NCBI RefSeq assembly: GCF_000142905.1
Contig: NW_013657651.1
Location: 235,146 to 299,145 of the forward strand
From: Thecamonas trahens ATCC 50062
Lineage: Eukaryota > Apusozoa > Apusomonadida > Apusomonadidae
Reading direction: 5' to 3'
Length of the DNA: 64,000 nucleotides
Shown here: one piece after another, positions 40,154 to 51,474 of the stretch
Numbering within the stretch: the stretch's first letter is position 1
How the letters are laid out: every line of letters begins with the position of its first letter
Notes under the pieces: model-generated
Databases searched by the model: none
Told to the model about the DNA's origin: nothing
What the model saw: the letters and a program-made list of their open reading frames with translations, nothing else
Translations under genes and position numbers: made by a program

Positions 40154-41008
40154 TCAGTAGGACCAGGGGAAGACGACAAGCTCGGCGAGGTCGATGCCAG
40201 CGAGCGCGATGCCTGGAAGGACGAGGAGAGAGACCAGCCGTGCGAGCGAGTGGTTGGTGAAGCGTGCTTGCTGTGGCGGCGGAGGGCCGGCACGAAAGTC
40301 GACAAGGGGCTCCATAAAGGCGATGAGGCCCAGGACGGCGCAGGAGACGACGCCGGCCCAAATCAGCCATGATCGCGTCCGCCGCGCCACGAGCGACCAC
40401 ATGCAGGCAACAAAGCCGTAGCAGCAGACCCCCATCGGCGCCAGCATGCCGAGTGTCGGCACAGCGCCCAGCAGGGAAGCGCCGGCGACCGCTGCCAGCG
40501 CGAGGCTCGCCGAGCCGACCACTGCCGCCAGCCGCCATCGCACATCGTAGGCGTACAGCATCCACACCGCCGGGACAGCGAGGCCCACCATGTGGGCAAG
40601 CCATGCGAGAAGCGCCACCCGCCACCAGAACGCATACGATCCGTCGACTCCAGGCGCATCAGCTGTGGTCAACGCCGCCGCCGAGCTCGGGCTCCGGCCG
40701 TGGAGCCCGGCCCCCGCAGCGGCGGCCACTGCTGCGGCGAGCAGACTGGCGGCATGCCATCCGATAATCAAAACCGATGACCTCGGCCCACGGCGACGTC
40801 GTGAGCCACTTTGCCCGTGTTGGCCCGTTCGGCTCTGACCGCCATTGGCGCCCTCGCCGCGGCCCCTACTCCCACCGGCTGCCAGCCATCGGTGGAGCGG
40901 GACGGCGAGCTGGGCGGCGGCGAGCAGGACACACTCGCCAGCCACCAGAGCCTCTGTTGCCGTTGTGGCAGGGCAGTGGTCGAGGTACTGCACAACCGCA
41001 AGCACCAT
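40154..41008 (-). CDS. Polytopic membrane protein, unrecognised
   Basis: About 284 residues from ATG 41006-41008 (MVLAVVQYLDHCPATTATEA). The frame continues upstream through a proline run and overlaps the end of LETM1; an in-frame ATG at about 41166 is possible, but I prefer the inner one. Hydrophobic spans: GECVLLAAAQLAVPL, VLIIGWHAASLLAAAVAAAA, VALLAWLAHMVGLAVPAVWM, ALAAVAGASLLGAVPTLGML, SWLIWAGVVSCAVLGLIAFM and LVSLLVLPGIALAGIDLAEL, so six or seven. Ala-rich composition is typical of this genome. The number and spacing of the spans would suit a small transporter or a TLC/receptor-like protein, but nothing identifies it. Confidence 0.5.
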   Translation of the reverse strand: MVLAVVQYLDHCPATTATEALVAGECVLLAAAQLAVPLHRWLAAGGSRGRGEGANGGQSRTGQHGQSGSRRRRGPRSSVLIIGWHAASLLAAAVAAAAGAGLHGRSPSSAAALTTADAPGVDGSYAFWWRVALLAWLAHMVGLAVPAVWMLYAYDVRWRLAAVVGSASLALAAVAGASLLGAVPTLGMLAPMGVCCYGFVACMWSLVARRTRSWLIWAGVVSCAVLGLIAFMEPLVDFRAGPPPPQQARFTNHSLARLVSLLVLPGIALAGIDLAELVVFPWSY

Positions 41009-41147
41009 GGCGTGAGGTGCGTGGGCGACAAGTGGGTCGGAGGGCAGGTAGGCGGCGGCTGGTGGTGGTGGTGGTGGTGGTGGTGGTGGTGTTGGTGGTG
41101 TTGGGGGGCGGTGGCTCTCTGCCCTCTTTGGGCTGCCCTCTTTGGGT

Positions 41148-43556
41148 TCATTCCTTGTCGGCATCGGCGGCCGGGGACGACGACGTTGAGGGTGTGCGCT
41201 TCTTGAGGGCGGCCTCGCGGGCAAGCTGGGCGAGCTCAGCCTGCTCGACCACATAGTTGGTGAGCTCGTCGATGGAGATGCGGTCGTCGTTGTCGAGATC
41301 GATCTTGGCCCAGAGGTCGTCGAGCTGCTTCTCGGTCAGCTTGTGCTTCATCGACGAGACGGCGAGCGCAAACTCAGCGGCGGAGATGCAGCCGTCGCCG
41401 TCGATGTCGATGGTCTTGAGCGAGGCGCCAAGCTCTGACTCGGCGTCGTGAATGTCCTCCTCAAGGGACGAGACCATCTTGGCAATCTTGCGCTCGAGCG
41501 ACGAGAGGAGCTTGGTCTCGGCGACCACGCGCTTGTCCTTGGAGACAGCGGCGGCGGCGGCAGCGGCGGCGGCCGACTGTGCTTCGGCCTCGGCGGCAGC
41601 GGCGTCCTTCTCTTCGGACGCCTTGAGCGCCTCGAGCGCCTCCTTCTCCTTCTCGAGGGCCGAGTCGGAGGCAAGGGTGACGACGGCCTCCTCGAGCTGC
41701 TGCAGCTCCTCGGACGAGAGAGCGGTGACGACATCGTGCATGCGCTCCAGCGGCTCAGCGCCCGGACGGGCGGCGGCGTCGTCGTCACCGACGTCCTCGC
41801 CACGTGCTGCAGCTGCCCGCTTGGCCTCGGCGGCGATGACTGTGGCGGTGGCGGAAGCCACCGTTGCGGCGGCTGTCGCGGCCATGGTGGCATCTGCGAG
41901 CGACTTGGTGCGGATGGTGTCCTCCTGGATAGCAGTCTTGACAGCGGCGTCCTCCTCGGCCTGGCGCGCAGCCTGCTTGGCGGCGTCCTCCTTGTCCTTG
42001 AGCTCCTTGGCCTTGGCTGCTTCGCGGGCGATGGCCTCCTCCTCGATCTTGAGTAGGCGCAGCTTCTCAGCCGCGGTATCGTCGTCATCCTCGGTGTCGA
42101 CCTCCTCGGCCCGAATCTCGTCGATGATCTCCTCGGGGAAGGCCAGGATGGTGTCCTGGAGGCGGACGGCCGGCGCCACCTTTTCGGAGATGAGCAGCGC
42201 GCGTGAGAGGACCAGCATGGCCGCCGGCACCTGCTCCTCGATGTGCAGATAGAGCCACTCGGAGATCTGGGCGCGAAGCTTGTCGAGGTCGACTCCGACG
42301 CCGCGCATGCCACGCGAGATGGCGGCCTGGACCAGCTCCTCATCCGAGAGCGAGTCGACGCCCTCGTCCATGATCATTAGATCGTCCTGCTTGATGGTCT
42401 CGAACCGGTTCTCGAGCTGGAACCGCAGGTACCCGGTTGTGCCGTACGGCGAAATGCCCATGTACTTGCACATGTTCTGCAGCTGCGGCCGGGTCAGCGT
42501 GCTCAGAGTCAGCTTGTCGCCAAACAAGTTCGCCATCCGCAGGATCGACTCGTTGTCGACAGGCTCGCCGGCTTGCACCTTGCCCATGAACGAGGTCAGC
42601 TCCTCGGCGCGCGCCTCGCCGGACTTGAGCTTGGTCTCGTCAGCCACCTCGTGCAGGATCTCCTTGAGGAACTTGGCCATCTCCAGCCGGATCTTGAGCT
42701 CCTTGCGGCGCTTCTCCTTCACCTTGGCCTCGTCCTCAAACGTCGACGGCAGCATGTTGGGGAAAATGTACAGCGCGACCGGGAGGAGGAGCTCGAGGAA
42801 CGGAACGACCAGGAACATGGCCAGTGGAATGACTCGGAACAGGTCTGCCGCTGTCCGTCGCAGCTGCCGCCGCTCGCGCCGCGTCAGCTGGTTCCCGCGG
42901 ACCAGCTTGATCAAGTACTTGGACGCAATGCGGGTCTCTGTGCCCAGCATCTTGAACCCGGTCCAGTGGTGGTGGGCCATCTTCTTGGTCGCCACCCACA
43001 TCTTAGCCAGTCGCGACTGCGCCTCGGCAGCCTCGGCCTCGGTCTCCTTCTTGCTTATCTTTCCGCTCTTCTTGCCCTCGTCCTCGTTGTCTGCCCACAC
43101 CGGCCGCGCCGTGCTCAACGCCCGCAGCGCCCCGCCGGCCACGGACCGGCCCCCGCCGGCCTGCAGCAGCATCCGCGCGAGGCCCGGCGGCGGCGGCGCG
43201 CCCCATGCCCACCCAGACTGCCGGCCGAGTAGCGCCAGCGTCCGCCCGCTGCCTGGGGCCGAGACTGAGGCGAGGGACGGAGCCGGCGCCGAAGGCACCA
43301 AGGCTCGGGAGGCAGCCCGGGCCGAGAACAGCCTTGCGGCACCACCAGAGCAGCTCACGGTGTGGAGCGAGTTGGCCACAGCACCATGGAGAGCATGCCT
43401 CGCAGCAGCACCGCTACCGGCGGCACTCTCGCTCAACTGCGACCGAGCCGCTCCGCCGCCTCCACTCGCTGACCCCGCACGGACAGCCCGGACTGCCCGG
43501 ACTGCCCGCACAGCCGCCAGCGACGACCGTCCCGCGCGCATGGTGTACGTGTGCAT
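41148..43556 (-). CDS. LETM1: LETM1, mitochondrial inner-membrane cation exchanger
   Basis: 802 residues. A basic, Ala/Ser/Arg-rich mitochondrial presequence covers about the first 130 residues. The LETM domain (about 190-460) has HHWTGFKMLGTETRIASKYL, then the membrane span FRVIPLAMFLVVPFLELLLP directly followed by FPNMLPSTFEDEAKVKEKRR, and the ribosome-binding-like part (LQNMCKYMGISPYGTTGYLR). After it come acidic segments and coiled coils (about 470-690), then two EF hands near the C-terminus, DIDGDGCISAAEF (about 717) and DLDNDDRISIDEL (about 755), both with complete calcium ligands. LETM1 exchanges K+ or Ca2+ for H+ and maintains mitochondrial volume. ATG 43554-43556; a second ATG five codons later (MRAGRSS) is equally plausible. 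Confidence 0.93.
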   Translation of the reverse strand: MHTYTMRAGRSSLAAVRAVRAVRAVRAGSASGGGGAARSQLSESAAGSGAAARHALHGAVANSLHTVSCSGGAARLFSARAASRALVPSAPAPSLASVSAPGSGRTLALLGRQSGWAWGAPPPPGLARMLLQAGGGRSVAGGALRALSTARPVWADNEDEGKKSGKISKKETEAEAAEAQSRLAKMWVATKKMAHHHWTGFKMLGTETRIASKYLIKLVRGNQLTRRERRQLRRTAADLFRVIPLAMFLVVPFLELLLPVALYIFPNMLPSTFEDEAKVKEKRRKELKIRLEMAKFLKEILHEVADETKLKSGEARAEELTSFMGKVQAGEPVDNESILRMANLFGDKLTLSTLTRPQLQNMCKYMGISPYGTTGYLRFQLENRFETIKQDDLMIMDEGVDSLSDEELVQAAISRGMRGVGVDLDKLRAQISEWLYLHIEEQVPAAMLVLSRALLISEKVAPAVRLQDTILAFPEEIIDEIRAEEVDTEDDDDTAAEKLRLLKIEEEAIAREAAKAKELKDKEDAAKQAARQAEEDAAVKTAIQEDTIRTKSLADATMAATAAATVASATATVIAAEAKRAAAARGEDVGDDDAAARPGAEPLERMHDVVTALSSEELQQLEEAVVTLASDSALEKEKEALEALKASEEKDAAAAEAEAQSAAAAAAAAAVSKDKRVVAETKLLSSLERKIAKMVSSLEEDIHDAESELGASLKTIDIDGDGCISAAEFALAVSSMKHKLTEKQLDDLWAKIDLDNDDRISIDELTNYVVEQAELAQLAREAALKKRTPSTSSSPAADADKE

Positions 43557-44002
43557 GAGTATAATAGATATACGTCAGCCACCCGTAGACCTTCTCCAGT
43601 CGAGTCTGTCCACCCACTTTTACTTCTACTACCTCTCCCATACACGCCCCCCCCCCCCCCCCCCCCCCTCTGCCTCTCCCGTTCCCGTTCCCGTGTCGCT
43701 CAACGTTCGCCATGTCGCGTATTCACAGTCGCCAGACCGTCCGACCGCCAGCAGCCCGTCACCCGCCAGCCGACCAGCCGACACGTTGCCGGCCGACCAG
43801 GTGATCACCCGCTCCCTCCCCATCCCGCCCACTTCAGCCATTCCAAGCCAATTCCCTCCTGCCCTCTCAAGACCTTCGCCCTCAACAGCTCCACCCTCTA
43901 CTCTACCGCATCTCCCGTGCCGATCGCCGTCATCGAATCCCTTCCCTCCCTCCCTCCCTCCCCCTTCTCGTCAGCCACAACCTCTCCTGACTCGCACTGA
44001 TC
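43557..44002. other. Divergent intergenic region
   Basis: 446 bp between LETM1 and the NT5DC-like gene, which diverge. It includes a pure C run of about 20 at 43648-43668 and pyrimidine-rich tracts. No gene seen; both promoters should lie here. Confidence 0.5.
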
Positions 44003-45664
44003 ATGTGGGCCGCACGCGGGATCGGGAGCGTACTGCGCTTCCTCTACACCACGCCCAGAGCCTCCAAGCTCTTCTCCGGTCACCCTTGCTCACAGCTACC
44101 CACCCGCGCCCTCGCCTTGTACGCAGTGGTGGCCGGGAGCGGTAGCGTCCGTCTCGGCCGGGCGTGGATGGGCCGACAGCAGACTCGCCGGCCAGGCGGG
44201 GCAAGCGACGGACGAGGGCGGGGTGTGAGGCAGGCACAGGCACAGCTCTCGCAGCAGACTCGGGAGTACACTGCAGGGATGGACCGTCGCCCGCCGAACC
44301 TGTATCGGACTCTGGAGGTGCATCCTCAGGCAAAGGAGGGTCGGAAGCCGTTTGCCCTCGGCGACGTGGCTTGGCTCGGATTTGACCTCGACCACACGCT
44401 CGTGCGGTACAAGATGGACGTCTTTATGCCGCTCTGCGCATCAGCCATTCTCCAGCACCTCGTGACTGCGCTCGACTATCCTCAGAAGCTGGTGGAAGCT
44501 GATTTCGACTTTTCGTTTGCCAAGAAGGGCCTCATCATCGACAAGGAGCTCGGCAATGTGGTCAAGCTCGATTGCCAGGGTCGGGTTCTGCAGGGCGCCC
44601 ACGGGTCTCGCTGGCTCTCGGCGAGTGAGCTGGCGGCGGCGTACGGCGCCGATCCGCTGCCGGGCTTTGAGGGCCGGTCGTCGGAGCGGTACTGGCCGCT
44701 CAACACCTTTTTCGACATTCCGGTCGCGCCGGTCTTCGCCGCCATGGTCGATCTCGAGACCGGCAAGTCGTACACCCAGCTCACGCTCGACATCTACGAC
44801 TCGGTCTCGCACAACTACCTCTCGTTTGACGGCGGATACTACTTTGGCGCCTTTAAGGAGACGCCCGAAAAGTACGTCCACAAGCGCGACGAGATCAAGG
44901 CCTGGCTCGCCTCGCTCAAGGCCTCGGGCTCTCACAAGCTCTTTGTCGCCACCAACTCGATGCCGGCGTACTCAAAGCTCCTTCTCGACTTTGCTTTTGG
45001 TCCCGGCGAGTGGGAGCCGCTCTTTGATCTTGTCCTCTTCAAGTGCTGCAAGCCGGCGTTCTTCACCGAGGCTGCCCCGTTCCAAGCCGTCACCTTTTCG
45101 CCGCGCTCCGATGCGCCGCCACCCGCCGACGGCTCGTACGTCCCTGTCGACGTCGCCTTTCGTGATCTTGCGCCCGGCGAGACCATTCAGATAGGAGGCA
45201 TGTACCACTACGGCAACGCCGCCGACCTTCACGCTGCGCTCGACGTCGAGCCTGCCGACATTGCCTACTTTGGCGACCACATCCCGTACGACTGCGGCGC
45301 TGCCAAGATCCATGCCGGCTGGCGGACCGTTGGCGTCGTGGAGGAGGTTGACTACGACCGCTCGCCGCACTCGGACCCACAGGCTTACAACTCCTGGTCG
45401 TGCTTCTTCACCTACGACCCAGTTGCCGAAATCAACACCGCCGTGCTCCCGGACCCGGCCTCATCCGAGACCTACTACAAAAAGTGGATGGACGAGGCGT
45501 GCGATGCCGTCGTTCCCGACCTCAACCATCTCATCGGCGTCGAGCTCGATACTGTCCTCAACACCTCGTCGTTCTTTGTCAATCCGGCCGTTCCGCCGCT
45601 CCCGCCGCCCGGCGTCACCCACCTCCACCTCGATGGCGACGTTGCCGAGACCAGTGAGCAGTAG
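44003..45664 (+). CDS. NT5DC-type HAD hydrolase (cytosolic 5'-nucleotidase family)
   Basis: 553 residues of the HAD IG (IMP-GMP 5'-nucleotidase-like) family. An Arg/Ser-rich, acid-poor leader of about 95 residues (MWAARGIGSVLRFLYTTPRA) looks like a mitochondrial presequence. Motif I is GFDLDHTLVRYKMDVF (nucleophile Asp near residue 128). Motif II is KLFVATNSMPAYSKLLLDFA. Motif IV is DIAYFGDHIPYDCGAAK, followed by WRTVGVVEEVDYD. The overall layout follows human NT5DC1, whose substrate is not established. The known members dephosphorylate nucleoside monophosphates, and the catalytic residues are intact here. Confidence 0.85.
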   Translation: MWAARGIGSVLRFLYTTPRASKLFSGHPCSQLPTRALALYAVVAGSGSVRLGRAWMGRQQTRRPGGASDGRGRGVRQAQAQLSQQTREYTAGMDRRPPNLYRTLEVHPQAKEGRKPFALGDVAWLGFDLDHTLVRYKMDVFMPLCASAILQHLVTALDYPQKLVEADFDFSFAKKGLIIDKELGNVVKLDCQGRVLQGAHGSRWLSASELAAAYGADPLPGFEGRSSERYWPLNTFFDIPVAPVFAAMVDLETGKSYTQLTLDIYDSVSHNYLSFDGGYYFGAFKETPEKYVHKRDEIKAWLASLKASGSHKLFVATNSMPAYSKLLLDFAFGPGEWEPLFDLVLFKCCKPAFFTEAAPFQAVTFSPRSDAPPPADGSYVPVDVAFRDLAPGETIQIGGMYHYGNAADLHAALDVEPADIAYFGDHIPYDCGAAKIHAGWRTVGVVEEVDYDRSPHSDPQAYNSWSCFFTYDPVAEINTAVLPDPASSETYYKKWMDEACDAVVPDLNHLIGVELDTVLNTSSFFVNPAVPPLPPPGVTHLHLDGDVAETSEQ

Positions 45665-46053
45665 CAAACTCCACTCCACACTGGTACTGTACCACCATAC
45701 GCCCCCCCCCCCCCCCCTTTTTCCAGCCTCTCCCACACTCGGCATCGTCTTTGTCACCGCCGGCAAAATCTTCACCGCCTGCCCAATCTTCAGCAGTGAT
45801 TTTATTGCTCAATCACCTTCGCTGCCACCGTGACGGGCTCAATTTCCCCCCCCCCTCCCCCCCCACCCCCCCTCCCCCCTCCACGACACGCGCGCACCCA
45901 CGCTTGCACCACGCGTGGGTCCTGCCACAACCCACTCCCACGTCACTCAGCTCTGTAACTCAGTAGAGTCCTCTCTCGCCCTCCCCCTTGTCAGGCTTCA
46001 TACCCTCCCTTTCTCTGCTCTCTCCCCCCCTCGCCCCGGCTCACCATTCCAAT
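45665..46053. other. Intergenic, C-rich
   Basis: 389 bp between the NT5DC-like gene and the polycystin-like gene. Contains C runs at 45702-45717 and 45847-45885. No gene seen; it should include the promoter of the downstream gene. Confidence 0.5.
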
Positions 46054-49000
46054 ATGCACCAGCGATTTGTTGTTGTCGTTGTGTGTGCCGTCTCAGTCTT
46101 GACACTGAGCGGGCTGGTGAGCGGGCAAGCGCCATTGTCGCCGCCACCACCGCCGCCTTCGCCACCTCCTCACTTTCCGCAACATCCTTCCGATCCGGTT
46201 CCCACGGCCCGATTTACAAGTACCTCTGCCGAGTTTGACATCACTTTTTCAAACGCCACCGATCGCGCTGGTGCACCCGAGTCCGTCATCGACTTTGACT
46301 GCGGGATTCTCTTCTTCGACATCTCCACGCTGGGCACGAGTCCTGTCTGTCGCTTTGTCACTGACGCCCATGTCAACGTCGCGCTCGGATCAGGCGCCAC
46401 CGCGATGCCCGGCGATGTGCTCTTCCTCGCTATTGAGTTCAAGGCAGCCGCACCGGCGGCCCGGCGGCGCAGGAGAGTAGAGATCCGCGGCCCGACGAGC
46501 ATCACCCTCCTTGCCCCACTTTCGCCCCAGCCGCTGGTTGCAGCCCTCCTCGCACCGCCCTCGGTCGACTCGTGTGGCACGGTTACGCTCGACGCCTCGG
46601 CATCGAGCGGCATCCGTCTCCTGTACCAGTACGCCCTTCTCTCGCCGCACAACACGAGCGATGCGTTGGCTGTTTCGTCGGCACTCGCTGCCACCCCCAG
46701 CTCACAGTTCCAGGTCTCGCTCGCAGTTGACAGCTGGCCAGAAGGCGTACCGTACGTCTTTCGCCTCACTGTCACCGACTGGCTGGGAGCGACTGACAAC
46801 ACCACCACCACAATTGTCAAGGATCCCGGCGCTCCGCAGCTCACGCTCTCCACCGCCACGGCCCTGGTCTCTTCGCGGACAGCGTTCGCGCTCTCAGTCG
46901 ACGTCGCATTTGCATCGTGCTCGTCGTCGTCGACGCCGCCGATTGCCGTTGCCTGGTCGACGAGTGCCGGGCCGGACGACCCCATCACTGCCCACGGGAT
47001 TCCTGCCGCAAGCAATACGCTCAACTTTCCGCCGGGTGTTCTCACTGTCGGCGGGAGCTACATCTTTGAGGTCAACGTCAACACCACCGATGGATCGGCC
47101 AAGTCGGCGTCAGCGTCAGCAACGGTGACCGTCAAGACTTCGGCGCTGGTGGCGTTTGTGGCAGGCGGCAGCAGCCAGACTTTCCACTCGAGCCTTGACG
47201 TAGTGCTTGACGGCTCGGGCTCGTACGATCCCGACGCGGCCGGCGCTCTCACGTACCTGTGGACTTGCACGGATGTATCAGCCGGTGGTGCGTGTGTCTC
47301 CTCGCCCTCATCGATCACCTGGAACGCACCGACTCTCACCCTCCCAGCCTCACTCATTACGGTGCCTGTCTCGGACAAGTTGTCGATATCACTGACGGTG
47401 AGCGCCGGCGCGCGTTTGAGCGTGACGACGATCACGGTCACGCGCGCCGTCCTTCCGTTCGAAAAGTACAGTTTGACGTGGCGCGATGCCGATCTTGTGC
47501 AGAACGTTAATGACTTTATGATCCTTACCGCCAACGTTGTCCCAGCCCAGGCCGGCGATGTAATCGAGTATTTGTGGGACGAAGCGAGTGGAAAGCTCAA
47601 TCTGGAGGCAAACAACACGCTGGCAACGCTCACCCGCCGCGAGAATAACTTTGGCATCCGGGCCAACGTCATGGTGCCGCAAGTCGAGTACGAGTTCCGC
47701 CTCTTCGCGCGTGTTATCCGCAACTCGGGCTCGTTACGATCTTCCCTCACGACCCGCGCCATTGCCGACGCGCTCGACAGCGGCCTCTCGTCGCGCCACG
47801 CACTCACGCGTGCGTACTGGGCCGCGCACTACCCTGGAGATCCCGCCGCACTGCTTGGCACTGGCTCCGCCCGCGGCACCAGGGCCGTCTCGCCGTACTT
47901 TCACCTTGCGTCGCACGTGGCGCGGGTCAACGCCGTCCCTGTCGGTGGCACTTTCACGGCTGTTGGGCCACCGGCATCGGCCACGGCTGACACGCTCTTC
48001 ACCTTTGTTTTTTCAGGCTGGAGCGATGGCGACGGCGACGTCATCCTCTACTCGGTGGTCCAGGAGCTGGCGTCGGGCGAGCTGCTGGAGCTAGTGCCAA
48101 AGTCGGTTGGCACCTCGCACTCGGTGTATCTTCAGCCAGGCCGACAGGCGAACAACTACCAGGTCAGCGTGCTTGGCTATGTGACCGATGACCGCGCTGG
48201 CCGTGCCGCGCCAGTCAAAATCTCACTCCGGGTCCAGCCGTTTGCCGCATCGTCGGCAGGCGCAGGGGCGACCGCCGAAAGCCTTGTTGACGGCATCCTC
48301 TCGCGAAGCGTGGAACTGGGCAACGTCAACCAAGCGCTGCAGCTCATCTCATCGATCTCGGACGTGGTCAACTCGGCGCCGTCGCCGACGCCGTCTGCGA
48401 CGCCGGACCCGACGGCAGTCCGCGCGCGCGAGAAGCTATTTGCCGCCCTCCAGCGTGTCGCCAAGGTCAACGGAACTGCCGACGACCTGGCACGGACGTC
48501 GTCGACGCTCGGGGTAGTCCTCGGCGTGCCGCGCGAGGTGTCAGCAGCGCTGCTCGACAACTCGCTCGCGCTCACTACTCAGCTGTTCAGCTCGATAGGC
48601 GAGTCGTATGTGACCGAGGAGCAGGGCTCCGGCATCTCGCGTGCGCTGGCCGGCCTCTTTCGCGCCGCCAACGCCAACGCGTCGCTGGCGTCTGTTGGCG
48701 AGGTGACTAGCGGCGGCGACGCTGTCAGCCGCACACTGGAACTTGTACCCAAGCTGGCGCGCGCGGTCATGGCCGATGCTGTCGATGGCATGATTCCGCT
48801 GGTAGCGAGCAACGCCATGTTCCGGTTTGAGGGCCGCCAGCATGTAGCGTCGTCGCTCGGGCTCCAGGCCAACGAGACCGGCAGCACTGTTCCGTCGGGC
48901 GTGGACCTGGCGTCGGCGTGCGGGGCTATCCGGCTACCGACGTCGGCACTCACGGGCGCCGGCGCCCGCGAGAACGACTCGATTCGTTCCGAGTGCATTG

Positions 49001-51015
49001 CCTTTTCAGAGAACATCTACGCTTGGGCAGGCGGGCGAAGCGCCGATGGCAACTCGTCGCGCAAGACGTCTGGCGCGCTGGTCTCGCTCTCATATCGTGC
49101 GTCGCCGGTGGGCGCACTGAGCATTGGCGCATCGACGCCACTGGTAACCGGCGAGCTTGCGGTTACCAACAGTGCCGACGCCATCTTTATCACGGTGCCG
49201 CTGACGGCGGGCCGTGGCGAGCTGTCTGCGGCCGCCTGCCGATTCTGGGATGACACCCGAGACGGGTGGAGCGAGGACGGATGCCAGGTTGCGTCTGTTG
49301 AGCGGGGGTGGCAGTAACGTGCGCGTGTAACCACCTAACGACGTTTGGCCTCAACACGCTCGACGCGTCCGACTTTGAGCGGCTGAGGAATATCAAGGAC
49401 CAACCAGAGGCGCTCATTGTGGTTGTGCTTGGATGGGCGGCGCTCCTCATCGCGCTGCCGTTCCTTCATTTGGCTGACCGCAAGGACGCGCTGGCCTTGC
49501 TTCACGACCGCGATGCCGAGCACTCTGTGTTTCTACAGGCCAAGCTTGCAGCACTCAGTGGGCGCGGAGCACTGCTCAAAAAGTCGCTCAAAGACGCTGT
49601 GACGCGCAAGCATCTCTGGATGTCGCTCTTCATCAAGGCCAAGGATGATCCGTTCACTCGGGTTTTCCGCGCTGGCGTTCTCTTTACCACCCTTGTCGCC
49701 GGCCTTGCCATGGCTGCTGCGTTCTTTAAGGACCAGTCCGACGACGAAGTGGTGAGCAGCAAAGCGCGAATCGTCGAGCTTGTTGTCTCGATCGTCATCG
49801 GAGTCGTGCTGTTTGGCCCCATCACCGCCATCACCTTTTCCTCCGCAAGGCGGCCAAAGGCACCATCTACGGCCTCTTACCCAAGGAGCGGCACTGGCTC
49901 CAGCTTCATCCCGGCAAGCGGCCGATTGATGCCGTCGGCAAGAGCCCGCCAGCTCACATGGGCCTCGCTGAGCCGCTGCCTAGCTTGTCTGTTGACGAGC
50001 AAGAGGAGGTGAGCTCGAGCGAGGATCTGTCGCCTGTTTTGCCCTGGCGGCCGTGGTGGTACTACTGGCGAGAAAACTACGCGGGCGATGCCGGCGCCGT
50101 GCCTAGGTTTACCGGCAGTACCAGTGCCAGCACCAGTGCCAGCACGGATACGTACTCGTCGTGGTCGAGCTCGCTTTTGGGAGCGAGCAAGCGCTGCTGA
50201 TGCGGCATGCCTTGGCCATGCCGTTGTCAACCGCGACCGCAAGCTCAAGCGAGTCGATCGACTGGATTCGCGACGCGCTCGACGACGGCGTGGCGTTGAT
50301 CTCGTCGTCGTCGTCCAGCAGAAGCAGTGCACAACCGCCTCCACCGCCACCGATAGTGGCGGCGGCGATGGCGCACGCAAACACACCCGAGAGCGGCCAG
50401 GGTGGCGAGAGCGGCGAAGCCGGCAAGGGCAAGCGGTGGTTCGGCATTTGCTGCTGCCGCAAAAAGTATGCACCGAGTCTGGAGGAAATGGTGGCGGCGC
50501 TGCCGCCGGCAGTTGTCGAGGCGGCTTGGAGTGACTACCACAAGATGGACCTCAACCACGACGGGACGCTGGACGAAGAAGAGGTGGCGGTGATGATGGC
50601 GCAGCGCGGGTGGATTCTCCATGAGCGGGAGGTCTACCGGCTGATGGAGGCCATCGACACTGACCACAACGGAGTTGTCGACTTTTACGAGTACCTGGCC
50701 CTCGTTGCCATCCGGCTCCACAAGATCAAGGAGGAGGAGAAGGCGCTGCGGCACGGGAGTGTGCCGGCCTGGGGCGGCTGGCTTCTGTTTGGCGCGTTGA
50801 TGATCATCTCGCTCGTGTCCTCGCTTCTGGTGATAGTGTATGGTCTCAAGTTCTCGCGGCCTGTGGTTCACTCGTGGCTCCGCACCTTTGCGTTCAACGT
50901 TGTGCTCGACACGATCTTCTTTGAGCCGCTCAAGGTCTTTACTGGCGTCCTGCTGCACATAGCGACAGTGTCTGGGGCGATGGGGCTGGCCGATGTGTTC
51001 TCGCTGTTTGGATGA
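46054..51015 (+). CDS. Polycystin-1-like REJ/GPS membrane protein with EF hands
   Basis: About 1,650 residues. Signal peptide (MHQRFVVVVVCAVSVLTLSG), proline run, then PKD/REJ-like beta-sandwich ectodomain (VVLDGSGSYDPDAAGALTYL). The GPS motif reads CRFWDDTRDGWSEDGCQ and, across a G-run frame break (49304-49308), VTCACNHLTTFGL, with the HLT cleavage site intact. Then TM1 (ALIVVVLGWAALLIALPFLH); TM2-3 after DDPFTRVFRAG, as in polycystins; a cytoplasmic part with two EF hands (DLNHDGTLDEEEV, DTDHNGVVDFYEY); TM4 (WLLFGALMIISLVSSLLVIV) followed by YGLKFSRPVVHSWLRTF; and TM5 ending FEPLKVFTG, again like polycystin-1. It then stops, so the six-span channel half is missing. Two more one-base losses occur in T runs at 49836-49839 and 50175-50178. 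Likely an adhesion or sensing receptor. Confidence 0.8.
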
Positions 51016-51474
51016 TAAAAATACACATCTGCACTGCAATGCAGCACCAACTGCAACATGTATGGGGAAAGGGGACGGGATGAAGATCGGGCATGGGGGA
51101 GGGGGTTGGGAAAGGGAGAAAAAGGGGAAAAAAGGGAAATGTGACCTGCATGTCTCATCCTCGGCTCATACCTCCAGAGGAGGTCACCGACGTTTAGCAT
51201 GGATGCGGGACCTGGGAGCCTCACCCTCCCAAGGGAGGGGGCTCACCAATGACGTTCGTCCATCAAGGGCGCTGCAGACGGGATACACACCATGGCGTAA
51301 TGGTGCCCCGCGTCCGTCAAGGTCCTCCGCCAGCCACTGGGACTGGGGCCAACCAAGACTGCTGCCGCTGGGCATGGCCAAAAGACGTACCCGCCGAAGC
51401 GGTGCGGTCAATCGGCTGCAATGCTGCTCAGCACGCCCACACCGACTAACCATTGTCTCGGCCACTGGCGGCGA
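51016..51474. other. Intergenic region
   Basis: 459 bp. Contains a G/A-rich run (51060-51140) and a 7-bp inverted repeat, CCCTCCC-AA-GGGAGGG, at about 51224-51239. No gene seen. An in-frame ATG at 51421 could extend the next gene by 18 codons. Confidence 0.5.
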
